Source of the DNA: Acetofilamentum sp.
Lineage (GTDB): Bacteria; Bacteroidota; Bacteroidia; Bacteroidales; JAFGXI01
Assembly (NCBI GenBank): GCA_020720565.1
Contig: DYOK01000010.1
Location: 1-26,850, forward strand
DNA length: 26,850 bases
Reading direction: 5' to 3'
Shown: positions 16,501 to 22,098 of the stretch, piece by piece
Layout: each line of letters begins with the position of its first letter
How positions within the stretch are numbered: position 1 is the first letter of the stretch
The notes under the pieces: model-generated
Databases searched by the model: none
What the model saw: the letters and a program-made list of their open reading frames with translations, nothing else
Told to the model about the DNA's origin: nothing
Translations under genes and position numbers: made by a program

Positions 16501-16689
16501 GCTGGTTTTTATAAAGCAGTTTGGCCTGCAACTATTCCATTAGTAGCCAAATTTTGGGATTATGTAACTGATTTCTTCCACGATGGAGCAGGATTTACTC
16601 GACGAATATATAGTGGAAATGGTCAGGCCTACATGATGCATATTTTATATTTTATTATCATCACATACATTGTAATTATAGGAGGATAA
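13564..16689 (+). CDS. double antiporter-like subunit, MbxH-MbxH' fusion
   Basis: Giant membrane protein of 1041 residues with two complete MrpD/NuoL/M/N-type modules joined head to tail in one frame. Module 1 (about 1-480) carries the TM5 Glu at E137, the TM7 Lys at K219 (ELKPFPANGW) and a TM12-type Lys at K384, but lacks the TM8 Lys. Module 2 (about 500-900) carries E567 (FFFGWELMTAGSY), K641 (FLTKTASVGLHIWLPGAHGEA), K672 (LLKAGVFG), K761 and K816. A long C-terminal extension (about 900-1041) with extra helices follows, ending in a final helix and IIGG. The modules correspond to the tandem H and H' subunits of archaeal MBX, which are separate genes there. The role is ion pumping coupled to electron transfer in the peripheral arm. 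Confidence 0.93.
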   Translation: MVTPIYIVATGLGVGFAIGILKKFGKNFTGALVLAALAFMTFISFQWFYGLHYGSEVATYVYTAGFKPPFSINLLMGQYESIASLMINAIGLLGGIYMFNSLKARGSDAQVVYLILIMAMNVLVMTRDIFNLFVFLEIVSIAIAGVILLEKSDRSMSAGFKYILASGIISTILLLGIVFAYYLTGTLNIDDFVGISLNTYKGGGLVIFLMMMAAILELKPFPANGWGLDLYEGADPGISAIISGASATASLFVLYKIMAFAGAEWNYYVALIGIITFVGSNFFGIVQENTRRMLGYSSIGQIGLLMVVLGFKDVLGDSTPFILFGLLISHYLAKAGLFWLSGIIKAKDLKEWSVIRKHPYFLFLMGTFVFALIGFPPFPSFFSKFNFVLLLTETGNIAWVIAILAGSMLEAIYLFRWFGYAVKSENSHIEKNKVCLHKSIPIWIMALALYGFSYYTSLSNPWSIAINFIPLAFVALLFVLDFLPVYIKNSLSILGMAYYFYLVYPQLDNMRLIFEVIFIVGGILTLIAGFAYKGTRPGFHAVALLMFAGLTAIIEAKTTLEFFFGWELMTAGSYFLIIRGKRSMTHALSYMMFSIGGAYALLAAFGISNVGQINLDLNQIGHISYLSTWAYALLILGFLTKTASVGLHIWLPGAHGEAESDVSPMVSAILLKAGVFGLVLTLIAMNGSDSQWSNLAYALGWLGAITALSGNLMAVFQEDAKRLLAYSSIGQLGYIVFALAMMTHLGWLTAFTYSINHFMYKAILFLTIGAVVLRVGTHDMYKMGGLIARMPMAFIAVLIGIIALSGVPPLSGFAGKWLFYNAVMEKGWYFQGIIIFFSGGLAFLYLWRLIHTIFLGQLKDNHRNVKDISIWFAIPVYILIGGIMVFSVRPDWVLQPLGNMLSPFFPTGQLNWDHSYAYTTLGYWSGTNVFITIVILFLIVFGILALSTRKAHKLKQFDITYSGEKPFRPETTHVAWNVFAGFYKAVWPATIPLVAKFWDYVTDFFHDGAGFTRRIYSGNGQAYMMHILYFIIITYIVIIGG

Positions 16690-16694
16690 ACAAA

Positions 16695-17603
16695 ATGAGT
16701 ATTTATTACAAATTGGGATATACGCTTTTAGGCTTGCTCATAGTCCTCAACTGGGGTATGCTAATGAGTGCCATTTTTCGGAAAATTGTGGCTCGAGTTG
16801 GTGGACGATACGGCATTCCTTATTACCAACCATGGATTGACCTTATCAAAAACTTGGGTATTCGAACCACTTTGTCGCATGGGATTATGTTTTATCTCGG
16901 TCCTGTATTTCGTTTTACGGGAGCTGTCGGTTTGTTTTTATTTATGCCGGTACTATTTGGTAACGAAGCATGGGCAAATTTCTCATTTCAAGGTGATTTA
17001 GTATTGATATTGTACTTCCAACTGTTCGGCATGTTGGGGATGGCTTTGGGTGCCGGCGAAGGCGGTCATCCACACTCGGCTATTGGTATATCGAGGGGCT
17101 TAGCACAACATGCGGCCATCGAGCTTCCTATGACAATGGGAATTATTGCTTTAGCCATTCAATACCAAACTTTGTCAATTTCCGATATTGTTGCCGCGCA
17201 GCAAGGCAGTGTGTTGAATTGGAGTATTTTTACCAATCCAATTGCAGGTGTAACCATTTTGTTGGCCGCACTAGGGGCTATGGGGCACTCGCCTTTTAAC
17301 TTGGTAAAAGCACCCAACGAAATTCCAATCGGTCCACCTACCGAATACCACAGTACTTTTTTAGGTATTTTGATGTCGAGTGGTGCCATCTTACATGTAA
17401 TGGAAGCCGTTTTATTTATGAACTTGTTGTTTGGCGGAGCTTCCAATTGGTTCGAAATGATTCTCAAAACCTTCCTTATTTATTTCTATTCGGTGTTTGT
17501 GGGGGTAGTTTATCCACGATTTAGAATTGAGCAATCGGTAGCTTGGTTTTTCAAAATACCTTTACTGCTCGGAATTATAGCCATTTTAATGTACAGTTTT
17601 TAG
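16695..17603 (+). CDS. mbxM: NuoH/MbhM-like membrane anchor subunit, MbxM
   Basis: Membrane subunit of 302 residues with about eight helices. It connects the peripheral electron-transfer arm to the ion-pumping arm. Visible marks are VGGRYGIPYYQPWIDLIKNLG near residues 35-55, LGAGEGGHPHSAIG, and the cytoplasmic-loop motif PFNLVKAPNEIPIGPPTEYHS. In complex I and hydrogenases the last reads roughly PFD-PEAE-E, so Asp and Glu positions here are Asn and Lys/Pro. The loss of acidic residues shows it is neither a standard NuoH nor an MbhM. It lies 5 bases after the antiporter gene and 12 bases before mbxJ. Confidence 0.92.
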   Translation: MSIYYKLGYTLLGLLIVLNWGMLMSAIFRKIVARVGGRYGIPYYQPWIDLIKNLGIRTTLSHGIMFYLGPVFRFTGAVGLFLFMPVLFGNEAWANFSFQGDLVLILYFQLFGMLGMALGAGEGGHPHSAIGISRGLAQHAAIELPMTMGIIALAIQYQTLSISDIVAAQQGSVLNWSIFTNPIAGVTILLAALGAMGHSPFNLVKAPNEIPIGPPTEYHSTFLGILMSSGAILHVMEAVLFMNLLFGGASNWFEMILKTFLIYFYSVFVGVVYPRFRIEQSVAWFFKIPLLLGIIAILMYSF

Positions 17604-17615
17604 TTCGATACGCAC

Positions 17616-18338
17616 ATGTCCGATTTAAATATCAACCAAAAAGTGAGCGAAATGCTTCAACGTTCCGAAGCCAATGCTCAGCAAGACGAAAAAACTTTCG
17701 TTCGCCCCGAAGATGAGTTACGAGAAGTCGTAGCCCCCGACGGATCAATTATAAAGATAAATCCGTTATACGATTACTATAGCGGCGAGCGTCCACAAGA
17801 AGATAAGCCAAAAAATGCCATTGTCGAAAAATTTCTAAACTGGGCCAGATCTGAAAGTATTTGGGTACTTGGTTTTGGTACGGGCTGCGGCAGTATCGAA
17901 ATCCCACCTTTGGTCACACCCCGCTACGATATGTTCCGCTTTGGTGTTCAAATGAGAGCCACACCTCGTCAGTCCAATGCATTTATCATTTCGGGGTACC
18001 TATCTGTAAAAACTTTGAAAAGGGTCATCCGAAGCTACGAGCAAATGCCATCACCCAAATATGTGATTGCTTTAGGATCGTGCACCATCAACGGCGGCAT
18101 GTATTACGACAGTTACAGCACCATCAATCGACTCGATAAATATTTACCAGTCGATGTGTACATTGCCGGTTGTATGCCAAGACCGGAGGCTCTTTTGGCT
18201 GGCTTTGGCGAATTAAAACGCCTGATAAAAGAAGGAAAAGGTGAAAAAGCGAACGAATACGCTCGAAATTTCGACGAATACAAAGCCAATCAGAAAAAAA
18301 TTATCAAAGATTGGAACATGCCAGACTACAACTGGTAA
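17616..18338 (+). CDS. mbxJ: NuoB/hydrogenase small subunit-like protein, MbxJ
   Basis: Peripheral-arm subunit of 240 residues that should hold the [4Fe-4S] cluster nearest the large-subunit catalytic cavity. The NuoB-like core runs from about 70 to 205, after an unusually long polar N-terminal extension of about 70 residues. Cluster-ligand segments are FGTGCGSIE (C91), ALGSCTINGG (C156) and AGCMPRPE (C186). Only these three cysteines exist in the whole protein. Complex I has an adjacent Cys pair and hydrogenases a CxxC at the first site, so one usual ligand is absent. It sits between the NuoH-like and NuoC-like genes, as in MBX operons. Confidence 0.93.
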   Translation: MSDLNINQKVSEMLQRSEANAQQDEKTFVRPEDELREVVAPDGSIIKINPLYDYYSGERPQEDKPKNAIVEKFLNWARSESIWVLGFGTGCGSIEIPPLVTPRYDMFRFGVQMRATPRQSNAFIISGYLSVKTLKRVIRSYEQMPSPKYVIALGSCTINGGMYYDSYSTINRLDKYLPVDVYIAGCMPRPEALLAGFGELKRLIKEGKGEKANEYARNFDEYKANQKKIIKDWNMPDYNW

Positions 18339-18388
18339 ACAAACTTTTTAATGATAGACCAAAATCTTATAAATATAATTTGTTTCAA

Positions 18389-18946
18389 ATGAAATTATTA
18401 ATAGATAGATTGACACAGCACTACAACCTTACCGATTACAAGCAACAACGACATAATCTGGCTTTCGTAACTGTAGACAAACAATTGTCACCCGATATAA
18501 TTACCCATCTGAGAGATTACGAAGGCTTTTCGCATTTCGTTTTATTAAGTTGTGTCGATTGGATTGAAGATGATAAACTTCAACTCACCTATTTGTTAAA
18601 CCAACCTAACCATAAGTACGAAATTGGAGTTCGCGTATTAATTGATCGAAAAAACCCCGAAATGGTTTCGTTGCACAAAATGTGGAAACAGATTTGGACC
18701 TATCAACGCGAATTACACGAAGCGTTTGGAATTATTTTCCCGGGCAGTCCTCGTTTAGAAGAAAACTTTGTTCTCGAGGGTTGGACAGAAAAGCCCCATA
18801 TGTTGCGCGATTTTGATACAAAAGAATACGCCGAAAGAACCTATTTCCCGCGTCCGGGACGCACATCAAATGATCCCGCTACTTATATGAGAGAAAAATT
18901 ATATCCCAATCAACCGGTAACAGCTAAAACTAACAAAAATGATTAA
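18389..18946 (+). CDS. mbxK: NuoC/MbhK-like subunit, MbxK
   Basis: Peripheral-arm structural subunit of the 30-kDa NADH-dehydrogenase family (185 residues from the chosen start). The signature KQIWTYQRELHEAFGIIFPG, followed by a GW-type segment and MLRDFD, matches the conserved W-x-x-A-x-x-x-E-R-E-x-x-D-x-x-G-x-x-F pattern. I prefer the ATG at 18389 (KLLIDRLTQHY). The frame stays open back to 18311, but that start would overlap mbxJ and add 26 residues without family resemblance. It holds no cofactor and overlaps mbxL by 8 bases. Confidence 0.9.
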   Translation: MKLLIDRLTQHYNLTDYKQQRHNLAFVTVDKQLSPDIITHLRDYEGFSHFVLLSCVDWIEDDKLQLTYLLNQPNHKYEIGVRVLIDRKNPEMVSLHKMWKQIWTYQRELHEAFGIIFPGSPRLEENFVLEGWTEKPHMLRDFDTKEYAERTYFPRPGRTSNDPATYMREKLYPNQPVTAKTNKND

Positions 18947-20135
18947 TAGTTTTCTAGGGTTTAAGCCGGATAGAAGTTTATATCCGAAAACCAATGCCGA
19001 AGGCAAACTCGAAATTGATTTAAGTTCGCATCAATATACTAAACTTTGGTTAGGCCCCAACCACCCCGGTGTAACCGGAAATATGGCTATGGAACTTACC
19101 CTTAATGGTGACGAAATTGTCGAAGGGAAAACCCATGTTGGCTATTTGCACCGTGGTTTCGAAAAACTAATCGAGCGTCGTTTATTTGTACAAGGATTCC
19201 CCACCAGTATTCGAATGTGTGTGGCCGAGCCCGATACCAACGAATATCTGATTGCGGCCTGTACCGAAGAGCTTTCTGGTTACGACAAACAAGTGCCCGA
19301 AATGGCCAAATGGTTGCGTATGCTTTCGCTCGAAATGGCTCGCCTTCAAGGATTATTACGTGGCGTTCCGGGGCAAGCGGGAACATTCTCGCTCGGAATC
19401 GGTGTGCAATGGGGCACCTATCTTCGCGATTTAATTCTCGACCGCTTCGAAGAATTAACCGGTGCCCGTGTTTATCACATGTATATTATTCCCGGCGGTG
19501 TTCGAGGTCTTTTACCCGATGGTTTTAAAGATCGAATGGAAGATAATCTAAAAGAAATTGACCAGTTCATTATTAAAATAAGAAAGTTGATTTTTAACAA
19601 TGCGGTATTCAAAACCAGAGCTGTCGGATTAGGCGTTATAACGCCCAAAATGGTCGACCAATATGGCATTGTAGGCACTAATGCCAGAGCAGCAGGGGTC
19701 AAACGCGACGTTAGAAAAGATAATCCCTATTTGTTTTACGATTTGTTGGACTTCGATCCACCCACAGCTACCGAAGGCGACGTGTATGCCCGAACTTGGG
19801 TACGTTGGCAAGAGCTAATACAAACCGTCGATTTGATTCGTCAGATTATGGCTAAAATGCCCGAAAAAGGCGAAATAAGAGCACAAATGCCCAATGTTTT
19901 AAATTGGCGAATTCCACAAGGTGAAACTTATGTTAAGCTAGAAAGCGGCCGTGGCGAATATGGTTTGTATTATGTAACCGACGGCAGCGACAAGCCCCGA
20001 AGAGTCAATTTGAGAGGTCCAAGTTATACCCACGGCATTGCCCTGCTCGAAGATATGTTGGTAAATACCAATATTGCCGACGTGCACGCCCTAATGGTGT
20101 CGTTGCAAGTTTGTCCGCCCGAAATCGAGCGTTAG
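18939..20135 (+). CDS. mbxL: NuoD/[NiFe] hydrogenase large subunit homologue without Ni site, MbxL
   Basis: The 398-residue catalytic-cavity subunit of the peripheral arm. LGPNHPGVTGNM (H42), GYLHRGFEKL and SGRGEYGLYYVTDG mark the NuoD/HycE/MbhL family. Nickel-ligand motifs are altered. The N-terminal RxCxxC region reads IRMCVAEPDTNE (C94, E97), and the C-terminal DPCxxC region reads LQVCPPEIER (C392, E395). One Cys remains in each pair and the second is Glu, so a [NiFe] centre is not expected. The protein ends three residues after E395, with no C-terminal extension for a maturation protease. This fits MBX/MBS-type large subunits, which act in ferredoxin-linked reactions and not on H2. The true substrate here is unknown. 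Confidence 0.93.
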   Translation: MINSFLGFKPDRSLYPKTNAEGKLEIDLSSHQYTKLWLGPNHPGVTGNMAMELTLNGDEIVEGKTHVGYLHRGFEKLIERRLFVQGFPTSIRMCVAEPDTNEYLIAACTEELSGYDKQVPEMAKWLRMLSLEMARLQGLLRGVPGQAGTFSLGIGVQWGTYLRDLILDRFEELTGARVYHMYIIPGGVRGLLPDGFKDRMEDNLKEIDQFIIKIRKLIFNNAVFKTRAVGLGVITPKMVDQYGIVGTNARAAGVKRDVRKDNPYLFYDLLDFDPPTATEGDVYARTWVRWQELIQTVDLIRQIMAKMPEKGEIRAQMPNVLNWRIPQGETYVKLESGRGEYGLYYVTDGSDKPRRVNLRGPSYTHGIALLEDMLVNTNIADVHALMVSLQVCPPEIER

Positions 20136-20186
20136 TCAAAAAAAAGAATCGCAGTGAGTTGAGATAGAGCAAAATTTTGAATTACC

Positions 20187-21986
20187 ATGAACATTAAAGA
20201 TATTTTTACCCCGTTTACCGTTTGGAGTTCTGTGTTGAAAGACCCAGTTACCATTAAAAATCCGATTGGTCGAGAAGCGGCACCACGTTACAGAGGGTTT
20301 CATTACAACGATATAAACGCTTGTATTGGTTGCGGAACGTGTGAGGCTATTTGCGAGAATCAAGCCATCGACTTGGTGCCTGTCGAAGGTATTGTAACTA
20401 AAAGCGGGGATAGCGGTTTACGTCCTATGGTCGATTATGGTCGATGCTGCTGGTGTGCTCTTTGCGTCGATATTTGCACCACTGCTTCTTTGCGGTTGAC
20501 CAACGCATACACATGGGTTGATACCGATCCAGATAACTTTCGATTTATTCCCGGTGTCGATAAAAAAGACTGGGACGAAGTCCAATTGGGATGGAGAAAA
20601 CCCGAACCCAATTATTCGTTTTACGGATTGCATCGCCAACACATGGGCGAATTGCACGCCGAGGATCGCAAATCGTCGTTTATCGAATTTGTGCAAGGTT
20701 ATTCCAAAGAACAAGCCCAACAAGAAGCCGACCGTTGTGTATCTTGCGGAATTTGTGTGGCTACTTGTCCGGCACACATGGGCATACCCGAATATATTAA
20801 AGCCATCCGCAACGACGATATGGAAGAAGGTATGCGTATTTTATACGAAACCAATCCACTGCCCGAAATTTGCGGTCGAATTTGCACCCATAAATGTGAA
20901 GATGTTTGTTCAATCGGTCACCATGGCGACCCGCTGTCGATTCGTTGGCTCAAACGGTATATCGCCGATCAAATTCCGACCGATGTGAATACCTATCAAG
21001 ACATTTTGGGCACCGGTAATTTGGCCAAAAACGGCAAAAAGATTGCCATTGTCGGATCCGGACCATCGGGATTATCGGCAGCGCATTATTTGGCTCTTTT
21101 GGGCTATTCGATTACTGTTTTCGAAAAACTTCCGGCTGCCGGAGGTATGATGCGATACGGCATACCTGAGTATCGTTTGCCATATGACCAAATTGATAAA
21201 GACATCAACTACATCGCTTCGCTGGGTGTGGAATTTAAATACAATATTACTGTAGGAAAAGACATCACATTAGACCAATTGTCGAAAGATTTTGATGCCG
21301 TATTTTCGGGCACCGGTTTACATTTAGGTCGTAGCACCCGAATTCCTGGTTCCGATAACGAAAATGTATATCAATCGGTCGATTTGCTTCGCGATATCGT
21401 AACCGGAAAACCAGTTCCCGTGATGCCCAAGGTGGTTGTAATCGGCGGCGGAAACGTAGCCATGGACATTACCCGTTCGATGGCCCGATTGCAAATGGAA
21501 AAATATGGTAAAGTCGATGTTTTAGCCACATCGCTCGAAGATGAAGACTTTATGCCTGCCGACCGAGAAGAGATTGTAGAAGCGCGCGAAGAAGGTTGTA
21601 CCATAGTTCCTGGTTACGGGCCGCAAGAAGTTGTGTTAGAAAACGGAAAACTAAAGGGCCTTAAAGTATGGAAATGTTTGTCAATTTTTGACGAAAACAA
21701 AGCATTTAATCCTAAATTTGATTCGGCTCAAGAGCGAATTTTCGAAGCCGATATGGTAATCGAATCTATCGGACAGGGTATGGATTTAAGCTATTTGACC
21801 GAAGAAATTAAATCGAAAATAGAATTCAATAACAGAGGCCGAATTGTAGTCGATGCCGACTACCAAGCCAAAGGCTTGCCTTGGTTGTTTGTGGGTGGCG
21901 ACATTATCGAAGGACCAGACGTTATCCATGGTATCGCCAACGGACACCGTGCTGCTATGGGAATCGATAGATTTTTGAATGGATGA
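20187..21986 (+). CDS. fusion of NuoI/MbxN-type ferredoxin with NfnL/GltD-like NAD(P)H flavoprotein
   Basis: A 599-residue protein with two parts. Residues about 1-110 are an NuoI/MbhN-like subunit with two [4Fe-4S] motifs: C46-C49-C52-C56 and C87-C90-C93-C97. Residues about 160-599 are a full NfnL/GltD/SudA-type oxidoreductase. This part has an N-terminal double Fe-S domain (C184, C187, C190, C194, then C229, C233, C237, C241), an FAD fold with GSGPSG at 290-295, LPAAGGMMRYGIPEYRLP at 315-332, a nucleotide fold with GGGNVAMD at 420-427, MPADREEIVEAREEG at 456-470, and a C-terminal FVGGDIIEGPDVIHGIANG. It likely moves electrons between NAD(P)H, ferredoxin and the complex. The usual YRR for NADPH is absent. 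It is the last gene of the operon, 51 bp after mbxL. Confidence 0.93.
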   Translation: MNIKDIFTPFTVWSSVLKDPVTIKNPIGREAAPRYRGFHYNDINACIGCGTCEAICENQAIDLVPVEGIVTKSGDSGLRPMVDYGRCCWCALCVDICTTASLRLTNAYTWVDTDPDNFRFIPGVDKKDWDEVQLGWRKPEPNYSFYGLHRQHMGELHAEDRKSSFIEFVQGYSKEQAQQEADRCVSCGICVATCPAHMGIPEYIKAIRNDDMEEGMRILYETNPLPEICGRICTHKCEDVCSIGHHGDPLSIRWLKRYIADQIPTDVNTYQDILGTGNLAKNGKKIAIVGSGPSGLSAAHYLALLGYSITVFEKLPAAGGMMRYGIPEYRLPYDQIDKDINYIASLGVEFKYNITVGKDITLDQLSKDFDAVFSGTGLHLGRSTRIPGSDNENVYQSVDLLRDIVTGKPVPVMPKVVVIGGGNVAMDITRSMARLQMEKYGKVDVLATSLEDEDFMPADREEIVEAREEGCTIVPGYGPQEVVLENGKLKGLKVWKCLSIFDENKAFNPKFDSAQERIFEADMVIESIGQGMDLSYLTEEIKSKIEFNNRGRIVVDADYQAKGLPWLFVGGDIIEGPDVIHGIANGHRAAMGIDRFLNG

Positions 21987-21989
21987 TTT

Positions 21990-22021
21990 TTTGGATTGTT
22001 GATTGACGATTGTTAATTTTG
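21990..22021 (+). promoter_or_regulatory. promoter for the DHOD-like gene pair
   Basis: TTTG (21990-21993), a 20-base spacer and TAATTTTG (22014-22021) match the Bacteroidetes -33/-7 pattern. The predicted start of transcription (about 22027-22030) coincides with the foot of a perfect hairpin. The two downstream genes therefore probably have their own promoter separate from the mbx-like operon. Confidence 0.6.
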
Positions 22022-22024
22022 GAA

Positions 22025-22059
22025 TGTTGAATTTTAAATTATTAATTTAAAATTCAACA
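22025..22059 (+). repeat. perfect 16-bp-arm hairpin in the leader of the DHOD-like gene
   Basis: Bases 22025-22040 pair without mismatch with 22044-22059 around a 3-base ATT loop. The stem is AT-rich and not followed by a T tract, so it is a poor terminator. It lies about 40 bp before the ATG at 22099 and near the predicted 5' end of the message, where it could protect the RNA. Confidence 0.6.
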
Positions 22060-22098
22060 AATAAAGTGATTTTATACAATATTGTAAATACCAAAAAT

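Noticed and set aside
18939..20135. Group 4 [NiFe] hydrogenase (Mbh/Ech) large subunit
   Set aside because: The overall fold markers fit, but both nickel-binding CxxC motifs have lost their second Cys and there is no C-terminal maturation tail. No hydrogenase maturation gene is in the window.
20418..20777. Minus-strand open frame inside the ferredoxin-flavoprotein fusion
   Set aside because: It is antisense to conserved Fe-S motifs and has low-quality composition, so it is a shadow frame.
11104..21986. Respiratory complex I (Nuo)
   Set aside because: NuoA, J, E, F and G equivalents are absent, while MnhE/F/G, MbhD and MnhB subunits are present and the NuoC and NuoD homologues are separate. 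This is an Mrp-containing MBX-type plan.
20187..21986. Glutamate synthase small subunit (gltD)
   Set aside because: The C-terminal half is GltD-like, but there is no gltB nearby, the NADPH arginines are missing, and the N-terminus is a NuoI-like double ferredoxin belonging to the preceding operon.
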